Positions 7,347-15,919 are shown, counted from the stretch's first letter. The stretch: DNA of 35,399 bases from Bacteroidetes bacterium OLB12 (GCA_001567185.1 LNFR01000116.1:1-35399); one strand, 5' to 3'. Notes: generated by a model not told the origin, from the sequence alone. A program made the numbers and translations.

Positions 7347-7725
7347 ACCCCTGGCGAGTTTAAGTTCTACAAACCCTTATGTACTTTCTGATCCGGTTGT
7401 GGCCGTTTTCCGAACTGAGGCCGAATTGTTTAGGTAAATATATATCATTTATCTATTTACGACAATTTTATCGTAAAATATTCGCGGTTTATGTTCTATT
7501 TTCAACTTAGGAGCTTAATCTGGTTGCTTTTGAGGATTTAACTTTTCAAAACCTTATGCCCTATCCAAAGGCAGACATGGTGCCCAGGCTGGCAATCGAT
7601 GGTGCAATTATGTTACAAATACAGAGGCACGATATGCGCATAGAATTTAGCATAACATCAAAATCAATAGCTCCAGAGGAGCGAAACCAATTCACACCTG
7701 GTATTCAATGATTATCTCGTTTGGA
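7347..7725. other. 379-bp intergenic region with operator only
   Basis: Apart from the operator and possible promoter at 7438-7476, I see no gene. A 51-codon open frame (7556-7711) has no ribosome-binding site and no recognisable motif. No hairpin with a T run marks the end of the downstream-reading transporter gene. Confidence 0.5.
7457..7476. promoter_or_regulatory. Rrf2-type operator upstream of CuA-enzyme operon
   Basis: TTACGACAATTTTATCGTAA shares the core GACAATTTTATC with the other sites but has different outer bases, TTAC/GTAA, which form their own perfect inverted repeat. It lies 110 bp before subunit II, 11 nt ahead of a TATATTTA sequence on the minus strand. Confidence 0.55.
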
Positions 7726-8787
7726 TCAGTATTTTGCCGATAAATTTTTCACCATACTCCTCACCATTCCAACAATCACCGCAGCCCACGCAACCAGCGC
7801 CACGTAAACAAAGATGGATGACAGGCTCATGAGAAAATCAACATGAATCGCTTCCACTAACCTGAACGTACACACGGAAAACATTCCCAACGGAAAGACC
7901 ATGCCCCAGTACGAAGGGTGATAGCCTTCGGGCGTTGTCGGCAAGGGAACGCGCAGGTGCCGCCAGGTTCCGAGAATGATTAGCAGCGGAATCCACCACG
8001 CACCCCACGACCAAAAGAAAAGGGTGAAGCCTTTCAGGAATGGAAGTATTTCGGTTAGGATGGTAAGCTTGGAGGCATGCTCAATTAACAGCGCTCCGGC
8101 AACGGTAGTAATGGCTGTTGCTCCCATGTTAATCCAGTACGGTGCACCAAACTCCATCGGTGTTAATTCAAAAAACGACAGGCGATAAAAAATAAGACAC
8201 ATGATCAGGATATACAACATGCATCCGATCAGAAACAGGGCAAGCGATGCAAACAGCATGAACTGTTGTGCTGCAGCCGGTTTGGTTGATGCAATAAGCG
8301 TTGTAAGAATAGCAATGGCCTGGGTAGAGACAATGGTAATTAGCCAGGTGCCACTGATACCATCGTGCAGGTTGGGTTTATTCTTACCGGTGGTGAGGAG
8401 TGTAAAAAAGGTATAAATAATAATCGCCCAGGCAACGGTCGCGAATACCAGCAGTACTTCTGCCCATACCTGATGCTGAAACAGAAGGATCAATTGATTA
8501 CCCAGCACACAGGCTGCTGCCACCAGGGTAAAAAAACCCGGTCCCTTCTGGTAGTTGGCCATATCTTCTTTAACCCGTAACGGATCTAAGATCAACCTCA
8601 GCAGAAAAAAGCTGAGAAGCACCAGAAAAAAAACCAGGTTAATCCAGAACAATACGACAGCAATCGTATGCATACCATGTAAGTAAGTGGCTATAGAAAT
8701 TATTCCGGTAGCCATGGCCAGCGCAAAATAGCCGGTAAACATCTCCCGGATGCCATTTCTAATGTTCAAAATAACCGATTGTCCCAT
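7726..8787 (-). CDS. TDT-family transporter (TehA/SLAC1-like)
   Basis: 353 residues with about ten hydrophobic helices and few charges, beginning FTGYFALAMATGIISIA, the usual first helix of the tellurite-resistance/dicarboxylate transporter family. The motif ELTPMEFGAPYWINMGA and the later GYHPSYWGMVFPLGMF are also characteristic. Members include TehA and plant SLAC1-type anion channels. In a NO-related setting, export of nitrite or another small anion is conceivable but unproven. It is transcribed away from the 608-aa gene; the operator at 8877-8896 lies 90 bp upstream and could serve both promoters. Confidence 0.85.
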   Translation of the reverse strand: MGQSVILNIRNGIREMFTGYFALAMATGIISIATYLHGMHTIAVVLFWINLVFFLVLLSFFLLRLILDPLRVKEDMANYQKGPGFFTLVAAACVLGNQLILLFQHQVWAEVLLVFATVAWAIIIYTFFTLLTTGKNKPNLHDGISGTWLITIVSTQAIAILTTLIASTKPAAAQQFMLFASLALFLIGCMLYILIMCLIFYRLSFFELTPMEFGAPYWINMGATAITTVAGALLIEHASKLTILTEILPFLKGFTLFFWSWGAWWIPLLIILGTWRHLRVPLPTTPEGYHPSYWGMVFPLGMFSVCTFRLVEAIHVDFLMSLSSIFVYVALVAWAAVIVGMVRSMVKNLSAKY

Positions 8788-8876
8788 ACACCAATATAAT
8801 ACCGAAATTGCCGAAATCCGTAGGCGAACCCATTAAGTTTTTACTTACAACTGTGCGGTAGTTGCCTTTTTAAAAT

Positions 8877-8896
8877 AAAAGATAAATTTATCCTTT
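8877..8896. promoter_or_regulatory. Rrf2-type operator, most symmetric copy, between transporter and 608-aa gene
   Basis: AAAAGATAAATTTATCCTTT contains the perfect 12-bp palindrome GATAAATTTATC. On the plus strand a -7 element TACCTTTG follows at 8905-8912, 8 nt after the site, so bound protein would block the -33 region of the 608-aa gene's promoter. Confidence 0.7.
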
Positions 8897-8935
8897 ATTA
8901 GTGATACCTTTGCCCTCACGTTTAACATAAATATC

Positions 8936-10762
8936 ATGCAGCCTGCTATGCCACACTCCTTTCATATCCCGGTTATGGGATTGGCCTATACCATCGACAC
9001 ACCCATAAAAGTGGCGCGCTTTGGTATTAATTCGGTTATTTCCATTGTTCAGGATACGCTGATCGAAAAAATGCGCAGTTATTATTACCCGCAAATTGGA
9101 GAACCTTACCAGGCCATCAGCAATAAGGAAGATGATTACCGTGCCAAACGTATTACCGACTATCTGAATTTGGTGAACCGGATTGTAAACGATCAAATCG
9201 AAAAACTGAAAGATCAGGACTTTGAACCCGGTTCTGATATTTGCAAATACTTTGAAATGCTGCCGGATGGCTCCGATCTGAAAAACATCTTTTATGAGAT
9301 GCAAAGCCTGGCTAACGCAGAAGACAAACAACAATTGCAGAACTGGCTGCGAGAACAAATCAGGCCGGGAAGCATTGATGTAAACATTATGACGAAGCTG
9401 GACAAAAACAATCACGATCAACAAGGCCAGGCAATTGAAGATGGCTCGGATGCGGTTGCCGCCTTGCGTGGGTATGTGCAAAGCAACCTCAGCAATTCAT
9501 CCATTGTGCTATCGGCCGGTATGAATCCGCGGCTCTTTAGTTATATGGAAAAGCGGAGTGAATTTGATGCGGATAGTTATGGCGAATTTGAAAAGAAGAT
9601 CGTGATCAAAGTTTCGGATTACCGCTCGGCCTTAATACAAGGAAAAATGCTGGCCAAGAAAGGACTTTGGGTGAGCGAATTCAGAATTGAATCTGGTTTA
9701 AACTGTGGAGGCCATGCTTTCGCTACGGATGGATTTTTGATAGGCCCCATTCTGGAAGACTTCAAAACGAAGCGGGAAGAGTTGACCTCTACCCTATTTG
9801 CTGCATACAACGAATCGTTGAAAGCAAAAGGAAAAACTCCTTTTGAAAAACCCCACACCATCAAGATTACGGTGCAGGGTGGCATTGGCACCGAAGCGGA
9901 AGACAGGCTACTGCGCGAACACTATGGCGTAGATGGCACCGGATGGGGAACACCATTTTTACTTGTACCCGAAGCCACCACGGTGGATGACCATACCCTT
10001 CTATTGCTTAGCCAGGCGAAGGAAAGCGATGTAATCCTTAGCAAAAAATCTCCGCTAGGGGTGCGCTTCCATTACCTCAAAGGCACAACAGCCGAAACCG
10101 AACGCTTGAACCGGATTGAAAAAGGCAAGCCGGGCAGTCCGTGTACCGAAAAGTTTTTAGTGAACAATACCGAATTTGGCCCCGAGCCTATTTGTACCGC
10201 TTCGCGCACGTATCAAAAGAAAAAAATTGAGCAACTTAAATCGCTGGCGTTGCCGGATGACGAATACAACCGCCAGTTGAACGATGTGTTGGATAAAGAG
10301 TGTCTTTGTGTGGGCCTGAGTAACGCGGCCGTTAAAAAATATGAAGTGAAACCGTTTAAAGGACTGAGCGGCATTAACATTTGCCCAGGACCAAACATCG
10401 CTTACTTCAGCGAAGTGGTGTCGCTTCAAAAAATGGTTGATCACATCTATGGTCGTGTTAATATTTTACCCGGCAACAACCGTCCGCACATGTTCATCAA
10501 AGAACTGATGATCTACGTGGACTACTGGAAAGAACTGGTTGCCGAAGCAAAAGAAGCGATCGACAATAAAAAGAAGTCGTACATCGAAAACTTCCATCAT
10601 AACCTGCTGGAAGGCATTGCGCACTATCGCACTCTTACGGACAAGATCAACAGCGAGGTCACCACTTTGAAAGACAAACTTCACGAAGGGTTGATTACGG
10701 CCGAAACGCAATTGGAGGAAACATTCAGGAAGTTTATGGAAAAAACCATGGTGCCGGCCTGA
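8936..10762 (+). CDS. Cys-rich protein resembling nitronate monooxygenase TIM barrels
   Basis: 608 residues, soluble, no signal peptide. Several segments resemble the nitronate monooxygenase/2-nitropropane dioxygenase barrel: an N-terminal IPVMGLAYTIDTPIKVARFG, then ESGLNCGGHAF (254-262, like the family's GxEAGGH), then ITVQGGIGTEAEDRLL (311-326) and GTGWGTPFLLVPEA (334-347, like the usual GTRFLxxxES). Unlike that family it has long insertions and a C-terminal part with Cys at 403, 420, 456, 458 and 483 (PCTEKF, PICTAS, ECLCVG, NICPGPN), suggesting an Fe-S or other metal site. The last 100 residues are helical and charged. Substrate unknown. A strong operator plus -7 element lies 24-59 bp upstream. 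Flavin-dependent reduction of a nitrogen or sulfur compound would be a guess. Confidence 0.75.
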   Translation: MQPAMPHSFHIPVMGLAYTIDTPIKVARFGINSVISIVQDTLIEKMRSYYYPQIGEPYQAISNKEDDYRAKRITDYLNLVNRIVNDQIEKLKDQDFEPGSDICKYFEMLPDGSDLKNIFYEMQSLANAEDKQQLQNWLREQIRPGSIDVNIMTKLDKNNHDQQGQAIEDGSDAVAALRGYVQSNLSNSSIVLSAGMNPRLFSYMEKRSEFDADSYGEFEKKIVIKVSDYRSALIQGKMLAKKGLWVSEFRIESGLNCGGHAFATDGFLIGPILEDFKTKREELTSTLFAAYNESLKAKGKTPFEKPHTIKITVQGGIGTEAEDRLLREHYGVDGTGWGTPFLLVPEATTVDDHTLLLLSQAKESDVILSKKSPLGVRFHYLKGTTAETERLNRIEKGKPGSPCTEKFLVNNTEFGPEPICTASRTYQKKKIEQLKSLALPDDEYNRQLNDVLDKECLCVGLSNAAVKKYEVKPFKGLSGINICPGPNIAYFSEVVSLQKMVDHIYGRVNILPGNNRPHMFIKELMIYVDYWKELVAEAKEAIDNKKKSYIENFHHNLLEGIAHYRTLTDKINSEVTTLKDKLHEGLITAETQLEETFRKFMEKTMVPA

Positions 10763-10817
10763 CCCTTTGGTTGGTCAATCCTTTTTTTGTAATTACGCTG
10801 TGTGATTTCTATCAACT

Positions 10818-11276
10818 ATGTTTTCCAAAGCCTGTGAATATGCCCTTCGGGCCGTGCTCTACATTTCACTTAAAAGCGTGAATGGTTCGCGCATGAGCAT
10901 CCCTGAAATTGCCAAAGAGATTGATGCTCCGCTGGCATTCACCGGAAAAATTCTTCAAACGCTGGCGCGTGAAGGATTGATCTCTTCCATCAAAGGCCCC
11001 AACGGTGGGTTTTACATTGACCCAAAGTCCAAACCTGTAACCCTGCGCGACATTGTGCATGCCATTGATGGCAGCGATGATGTGCTGCATACGTGTACCC
11101 TGGGTTTAAAAGAATGCTCGGATAAATTTCCCTGCCCCATCCACGGAGAAATAAAAGCCTATAAAGAGCGTTTGCGTAAAGTGATGCGCGAAACCACTGT
11201 TCAAAGTCTGGCCGGTGACCTGACCAAAGGCCGTACGTTCCTGAAGAATGTAAAGCCAAAAAAATCAAGAGCTTAA
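10818..11276 (+). CDS. Rrf2-family regulator (NsrR/IscR-like), intact
   Basis: 152 residues. The winged-helix N-terminus (MFSKACEYALRAVLYIS) is followed by GPNGGFYIDP and three Cys at 93, 100 and 106 (C-x6-C-x5-C, TCTLGLKECSDKFPC). The C-terminal helix ERLRKVMRETTVQSLA, missing from the paralogue at 3885-4256, is present here. The Cys are placed to hold an Fe-S cluster that senses NO or iron status. It follows the 608-aa gene by 55 bp and may share its transcript; no operator copy was found directly before it. Its end overlaps the convergent pterin-synthase gene by 12 bp. Either this protein or its paralogue probably binds the repeated operator. Confidence 0.92.
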   Translation: MFSKACEYALRAVLYISLKSVNGSRMSIPEIAKEIDAPLAFTGKILQTLAREGLISSIKGPNGGFYIDPKSKPVTLRDIVHAIDGSDDVLHTCTLGLKECSDKFPCPIHGEIKAYKERLRKVMRETTVQSLAGDLTKGRTFLKNVKPKKSRA

Positions 11277-11690
11277 CCACTCGGCATACGAATCGGCTGT
11301 CTCCCACAACCTGAGTGAAATAAGTTGGATGTGCCCGGGAAGAACTTTAGTAATTTGTTCCTGGATAAAGATCAGCAGATTTTCAGCTGAAGGTTCATAA
11401 TCAAAAATCAACAAGGCCTCGCCCGGAGGTGTGCTATTGTCTGCAATGTACTTTCGGGAAAGAACAAGTTTGTGATCAAGTTTTGAAATGACCGCTTCGT
11501 TCACAAGGGTTTTTAGTTCTTTAAAATCAAAAATGATTCCCGTGCCTTCAATATACCCTAAGCCTGAATTACTTCCGGCAATGCAAACATGCAATTCATA
11601 CGAATGGCCATGGATGTGGGCGCATGGTCCCGCATATCCATGAATAGCATGTGCCGTTTCAAAACGAAAAATTTTGGTAATGCCAATCAT
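11265..11690 (-). CDS. 6-pyruvoyltetrahydropterin synthase/QueD homologue
   Basis: 141 residues with the whole PTPS/QueD signature: H14 (ETAHAI), then C23 and H27/H29 in CAHIHGHSYE (zinc His and catalytic Cys), LDHKLVL at 71-77 and E120 in LWETADSYAEW. QueD makes 6-carboxy-tetrahydropterin for queuosine; PTPS relatives make biopterin or related cofactors. The start overlaps the stop of the NorB-like gene as ATGA, so it is translated from the same message as the cytochrome c/NorB-like pair. That is an odd place for a queuosine gene and suggests a pterin role linked to that complex, or simple hitchhiking. Length is slightly above the QueD norm. Confidence 0.88.
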   Translation of the reverse strand: MIGITKIFRFETAHAIHGYAGPCAHIHGHSYELHVCIAGSNSGLGYIEGTGIIFDFKELKTLVNEAVISKLDHKLVLSRKYIADNSTPPGEALLIFDYEPSAENLLIFIQEQITKVLPGHIQLISLRLWETADSYAEWLSS

Positions 11691-13066
11691 TCAATTTGAT
11701 AGACAGGAGTTTTCCAACCAGCAACAGGTTGTTTACGCGGCTTAAAATTGCACGCTACTATGTTGCGCAGCAGCGGATAAACAATTGTTGCAAAGCCCAT
11801 GAGCAAGACCACACCCGAAGCTGCAAAAGCAATAAAGTATGGCCGGAGACTATTCATCATCACTGCAAAAGGAACGCCCTCGTTGCTCATTTGCCATTGG
11901 GCGCGTTGGATGCCCGCCACTAGCAAAGAAGTAAGAAATACAACCAGTGCTCCGTTCACCAGCCAGCCAGCCCGATAAACCTGAACGCGGTAGGCTTCCA
12001 TGCTTCGGCAGGTATTTCCAAGCAAGTCGAAAGAAACGGCCAGCAGCAACATGGTGTTGATGCCGATGGTGGTACCCATTACATGTGCTACGGTTATATA
12101 GGTTCCGTGCGTGTACACATTGATTGCCGGTATAGAAATTAGAATAGCTAAAAACAGGTTTAAGAAAATCCAAACATCGGCAATCATTAAGAAGCGGTAG
12201 GAAAGTCCGAATTGCGTTTTCTGCATGGCGGTAACTGAATCCTTCCACTTGTAGATGAGGCGGCCGAGTATCAACAGTTCGGTCATGCTTACCAGGTAAC
12301 CTATGTGCCGGATGGCAGGAGTTACCGGAAGCGTATAGATGTGATGGCTCCAGTTAAACAGGAGGTTAAAGAATCCCAGAAAGAAAAGTGCAAACGCGGT
12401 GGCGGATCGTGCATACGGTTTATCCTGACTGATTTTTTCCATCAGGTAAATTCCCGCTCCGTACACCAGCATGTTCCAGCATCCAACCATAGAGCCGTAT
12501 GATTTCCATTGCACGGTCATGTCCAGCACAATGTCTTTTCTGAAATGAGAAAAAATCCAGAGGTATGATTCAGAGAAGGTGAAGAGAAAGCCAAAAGCAC
12601 CCGTGAGCCACATCCAGATATATACTGGTTGTTGCCGCAGGGTTTTAACAGACTTGACAACCTGTATAATAAAGAGTATCCAACCCGCCAAAAGGAAGAG
12701 AGCCAGTACCGGAGGAAACTCCCAGTACTCCCTGCCGCCAAAAAAGCCCAGGGCATATCCGGAAAGAATGAGGATGGCACCCGTTACAAAAAAAATCAAA
12801 TGAAAACGCGACAACCAACGGCTGATTTTAACCTGTGCATATTCACGCAGGTAAAGCACCACGCCCCCGGTGGCAGAAAATAAAATCCAGAAAACCACCG
12901 AGCTCACATGAAAGGGTCTGGTTTTTTCAAATGACAGATACTGCTTAAGAAAACCGGGCAACATGTATTGAAACGCACCAATGGCTCCGAACATCATACC
13001 GATGAGCATGAGTACCAGGCCACTGAAAATTAACCATTTGGGTGCCTCAACTTTATTTGTATTCAA
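11687..13066 (-). CDS. NorB-like heme protein with eroded active site
   Basis: A 459-residue protein with about twelve hydrophobic helices, alignable along its length to the cytochrome c NO reductase large subunit. Conserved: H53 (PFHVSS, heme b), GREYWEFP (111-118), H241-H242 (NWSHHIYTLP, two FeB His), E263, and H320/H328 (THGTYITVAH; H328 is the heme b3 position). Changed: the usual WVVHLWVEGVWE segment reads WKSYGSMVGCWN, so the third FeB His becomes Y190, the FeB Glu becomes V194 and the next Glu N198. The usual HGH has become HVM, putting M330 where the second heme b His should be. It may therefore not reduce NO in the normal way. Start is TTG at 13066, overlapping the cytochrome c gene. 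Confidence 0.85.
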   Translation of the reverse strand: MNTNKVEAPKWLIFSGLVLMLIGMMFGAIGAFQYMLPGFLKQYLSFEKTRPFHVSSVVFWILFSATGGVVLYLREYAQVKISRWLSRFHLIFFVTGAILILSGYALGFFGGREYWEFPPVLALFLLAGWILFIIQVVKSVKTLRQQPVYIWMWLTGAFGFLFTFSESYLWIFSHFRKDIVLDMTVQWKSYGSMVGCWNMLVYGAGIYLMEKISQDKPYARSATAFALFFLGFFNLLFNWSHHIYTLPVTPAIRHIGYLVSMTELLILGRLIYKWKDSVTAMQKTQFGLSYRFLMIADVWIFLNLFLAILISIPAINVYTHGTYITVAHVMGTTIGINTMLLLAVSFDLLGNTCRSMEAYRVQVYRAGWLVNGALVVFLTSLLVAGIQRAQWQMSNEGVPFAVMMNSLRPYFIAFAASGVVLLMGFATIVYPLLRNIVACNFKPRKQPVAGWKTPVYQIE

Positions 13067-13461
13067 TTGTTCCGTTTAAGTTGCGTTTGAAATTTTTCGG
13101 ATCGGCTTTTCCGGATGCATCAATGCGTTCAAAAAAACGAACGAGTTGATCCAACTCTGTTTCAGAAAGATTGAAAGCAGGCATTACATTCGTGCCTACC
13201 TGCACAAATGCTTTAATGTATGCCGGCCCTTTGCCCGGGGCTGAATAAACATTGGTAAGATCGGGCCCCATGAAACCACCTAATCCGTATATCTGGTGGC
13301 AGGCCGTACAATTTTTTTTGCTGCCATATTTCCTTGCCCGCCAATGCCTCGTTCATGTTGGATGGTTGGGTGTGGGAATCTTGGGTGTAAATGAACCCCG
13401 AGTAAATTCCAAAAGAAATCAGCAGGGCTGAGTAAAGAATCAGTTTGGCCTTATCTGTCAT
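13053..13461 (-). CDS. NorC-like membrane-anchored cytochrome c, frameshifted at an A8 run
   Basis: From the ATG at 13461 (preferred to a GTG at 13479, which falls inside the -7 element) the product begins with a transmembrane anchor (KLILYSALLISFGIYSGFIY), then ALAGKEIWQQK. The frame breaks in the A8 run at 13312-13319. With one A fewer it reads QQKNCTACHQIYGLGGFMGP, giving a heme c motif CTACH, and continues into the second frame (DLTNVYSAPGKGPAYIKAFV ... MPAFNLSETELDQLVRFF), with the axial Met in NVMPAF. The total, about 135 residues, is the size of NorC. It overlaps the NorB-like gene downstream, as norCB do. The break is more likely a sequencing error than decay. Confidence 0.8.
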
Positions 13462-13494
13462 TTGTTGTGTATTCGGCACAAAAATATTACAAAT

Positions 13495-13514
13495 AAAGGA
13501 TAATTTTGTCTTTT
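13495..13514. promoter_or_regulatory. Rrf2-type operator between cytochrome c and nadA
   Basis: AAAGGATAATTTTGTCTTTT sits in the 72-bp gap between two divergent genes, 19 bp before nadA and 33 bp before the cytochrome c start. On the minus strand a -7 element TATTTTTG (13479-13486) follows; on the plus strand TAATTTTG lies inside the site itself. Confidence 0.65.
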
Positions 13515-13533
13515 AATTGTAAACGAATAAAAA

Positions 13534-14469
13534 ATGGCTGTTCGGATTACGCTGGCGGAGGAAATACACCGGTTAAAGAAGGAGAAAAATGCCCTCATTC
13601 TGGCTCATTATTATCAATACCCGGAGATTCAGGAAGTGGCCGACATGGTGGGCGACAGCCTTCAGATGGCCCAGTTTGCTGCGGCCTCCCGGGCTGATAT
13701 TCTGGTGGTGGCGGGTGTGTATTTCATGGCCGAAACAGCTAAAATTCTCAACCCTTCACGCAAGGTTTTACTTCCCGATACAGGGGCGGGATGTTCGCTG
13801 GCTGATTCGTGCCCGCCCGATGAATTCCGCTCTTTTGTTCAACATCATCCCGGTGCACCGGTTGTTACTTACATCAATTGCAGCGCACAAGTAAAAGCGA
13901 TGAGCGATGTGATTTGTACCTCATCGAATGCGGAAAAAATTATTCGCTCTATTCCCGATAACGGGCCAATCATTTTTGCTCCGGATGTAAACCTGGGCCA
14001 GTATCTGATCCGCCAAACCGGAAGAGACCTGCTGCTTTGGAACGGCAGTTGCCTGGTGCATGAAAGTTTCTCGATTGATAAAATTCTGGCATTGCACAAA
14101 ATGTATCCGCGTGCCAAGTTTATTGCACACCCCGAATCGCAGCCGCACATCCTGAAAATTGCATCGTATGTCGGTTCAACAAAGGGAATGATTGATTTTG
14201 TCAGTAAGGATGCAGCCCAGGAATTTATCATTGCCACCGAAGCCGGCATTTTACATGAAATGCAAAAGCAGGTGCCGGATAAACTGCTGATTCCGGCTCC
14301 TGCCTATGAAGACAATACCTGCGCCTGTTCCGAATGCCCGTACATGAAAATGAATACGCTGGAAAAACTTTACGATTGCCTGCTCACCGAGCAACCTGAA
14401 ATTACTGTACATGAACAAACGCGGAAACTGGCAGAAGCTGCACTGCAGCGGATGTTGCAGTTATCGTAA
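13534..14469 (+). CDS. nadA: Quinolinate synthase A
   Basis: 311 residues. NadA condenses iminoaspartate with dihydroxyacetone phosphate to quinolinate for NAD synthesis, using an oxygen-labile [4Fe-4S] cluster. Visible motifs: LAHYYQYPEIQEVADMVGDS, GVYFMAETAKILNP, PDTGAGCSLADSC (C87), INCSAQVKA, NGSCLVHE (C173), FIAHPES and NTCACSECPYMKMN (C263-C268, third ligand). All expected cluster Cys are present and the length is normal. No nadB or nadC lies nearby. The operator directly in front, shared with a NorC-like cytochrome, puts it under the NO/Fe-S regulator, sensible for an enzyme whose cluster NO destroys. The stop lies 2 bp from the convergent tpl stop. Confidence 0.95.
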   Translation: MAVRITLAEEIHRLKKEKNALILAHYYQYPEIQEVADMVGDSLQMAQFAAASRADILVVAGVYFMAETAKILNPSRKVLLPDTGAGCSLADSCPPDEFRSFVQHHPGAPVVTYINCSAQVKAMSDVICTSSNAEKIIRSIPDNGPIIFAPDVNLGQYLIRQTGRDLLLWNGSCLVHESFSIDKILALHKMYPRAKFIAHPESQPHILKIASYVGSTKGMIDFVSKDAAQEFIIATEAGILHEMQKQVPDKLLIPAPAYEDNTCACSECPYMKMNTLEKLYDCLLTEQPEITVHEQTRKLAEAALQRMLQLS

Positions 14470-14471
14470 CT

Positions 14472-15857
14472 TCACTTTCTTTCAAACCTTGCCTGAAAGA
14501 AGCGCAGGTATTTGGGTTCGTACACCACCTTCAGTCCACGGATTTTATTTCGTCTGGCAAAAACAGCCGCAGCCGATTCCGCCACTACATCCATGTGCGC
14601 CTGGGTATAAACCCTGCGCGGAATGGTAAAGCGCACCAGTTCAAGTTTAGGATAATAGTTTTCACCGTTTGGCTTTCGCCCGGCCGATACCATGCCACGC
14701 TCCATAGTTCGCACACCCGATTCAATGTAAAGTTCTGCCGCCAGTGTTTGTGCCGGAAATTCATCCTGCGTCAAATGCGGAAGAAAGGCTTTGGCATCTA
14801 CAAACACTCCGTGGCCACCGATGGGTTTCACAATGGGTATGCCGTACGATTCCAATTGTTGTCCCAGGTATTCTACCTGCCCGATGCGTGCCTGCTGATG
14901 GCGGTCGTTCAAACTTTCTTCAATGCCTACGGCAATGGCCTCCATGTCGCGGCCGGCCAGACCACCATAGGTATGCAGCCCCTCATAAATCACTACCAGG
15001 TTACGCGCTTCTTCAAAAACATCCCACTCGTTGGTGGCCATAAAACCGCCAATGTTTACCAGCGCATCTTTCTTTGCACTCATGGTTGCACCATCGGTAA
15101 GCGAGCAGATCTCCTTTACAATGTCCTTAACCGATTTCTTTTCGTAACCTTTTTCGCGCTGCTGAATGAAGTAGGCATTTTCAGCCACACGGGTCATGTC
15201 GTGAATAATGCGAATGCCGTGTTGTTTGGTAAACTTGCGAAGCTCTTTCAGGTTTTTCATGCTGATGGGCTGCCCGCCTGCCATGTTTACATTCGTGGCG
15301 ATGCTCACATACGGAATTTTTTTAGCACCGTGTTTTTTGATCAGCCTTGTGAGTTTTTCCAGATCAACATTTCCTTTGAAGGGAAATTCATTGGTTGGAT
15401 CGTGTGCCTCATCGATGATGATGTCTTCGAAAGTTCCTCCGGCCAGTTCCTGGTGAAGACGGGTAGTGGTGAAATACATATTACCGGGCACCACATCACC
15501 TTTCCTGATCAGTATCCGGGAGAGGATGTTCTCTGCTCCTCTTCCTGGTGTGTGGGCACTAAATATTTGTAACCATAAAAATTTTTGTACCGCCTTCTCA
15601 AGTTTGTAATAACTGTTGCTGCCGGCATACGCTTCATCGCCCAGCATAAGGGCCGACCATTGCCGGTCGCTCATGGCATTGGTACCGCTGTCGGTAAGTA
15701 AATCGATGTACACATCTTCCGATTTCAACAGAAAGGTATTGTATCCGGCCGCTTTGATGGCCCTGCTTCGTTGGCCCCGGGTGGTTTGCTTGAGCAACTC
15801 CACCATTTTCATTTTATACGGTTCTGCCCACGAACGTTTTTGAAGTTTTTTGATCAT
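14472..15857 (-). CDS. tpl: Tyrosine phenol-lyase
   Basis: A 461-residue PLP enzyme of the beta-eliminating lyase family. It resembles tyrosine phenol-lyase more than tryptophanase: GVRTMERGMVSAGR holds the Arg that binds the tyrosine phenol ring, and GNMYFTTTR and YIDLLTDSGTNAMSDRQW follow the TPL pattern. PLP residues: GRGAEN at about 105-110, DMTRVAEN with D220/R223, and the PLP-binding Lys in MSAKKDALVNIGG (K263). The product reaction is tyrosine to phenol, pyruvate and ammonia, reversible. It lies 62 bp behind the tryptophanase gene on the same strand and is probably transcribed with it. Odd: AHTPGRGAEN replaces the usual THQGRGAEN. Tryptophanase activity is not excluded. Confidence 0.85.
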   Translation of the reverse strand: MIKKLQKRSWAEPYKMKMVELLKQTTRGQRSRAIKAAGYNTFLLKSEDVYIDLLTDSGTNAMSDRQWSALMLGDEAYAGSNSYYKLEKAVQKFLWLQIFSAHTPGRGAENILSRILIRKGDVVPGNMYFTTTRLHQELAGGTFEDIIIDEAHDPTNEFPFKGNVDLEKLTRLIKKHGAKKIPYVSIATNVNMAGGQPISMKNLKELRKFTKQHGIRIIHDMTRVAENAYFIQQREKGYEKKSVKDIVKEICSLTDGATMSAKKDALVNIGGFMATNEWDVFEEARNLVVIYEGLHTYGGLAGRDMEAIAVGIEESLNDRHQQARIGQVEYLGQQLESYGIPIVKPIGGHGVFVDAKAFLPHLTQDEFPAQTLAAELYIESGVRTMERGMVSAGRKPNGENYYPKLELVRFTIPRRVYTQAHMDVVAESAAAVFARRNKIRGLKVVYEPKYLRFFQARFERK

Positions 15858-15919
15858 GTTGTAGATAATGATTTTATGTTAAAAGAAAATTGTTTGCAGA
15901 AGAATTGATGAACACAATG

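Noticed and set aside
7556-7711. 51-codon open frame in the gap before the transporter gene
   Set aside because: No ribosome-binding site, no recognisable motif, and average composition; too weak to call a gene.
8888-9481. 197-codon open frame on the minus strand
   Set aside because: Lies opposite the 608-aa gene and its promoter; hydrophobic text is the usual shadow of an AT-rich coding strand.
13053-13461. Programmed frameshifting at the A8 run of the cytochrome c gene
   Set aside because: The same kind of break appears in unrelated genes and no stimulatory hairpin was seen, so a read error is the simpler account.
14595-15572. 325-codon open frame on the plus strand
   Set aside because: It is the complement of the intact tyrosine phenol-lyase gene, whose motifs are unambiguous.
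14472-15857. Calling the gene tryptophanase
   Set aside because: GVRTMERGMVSAGR and other segments follow tyrosine phenol-lyase, while the neighbour at 15920-17294 carries the tryptophanase version CVEVGSVMFG.
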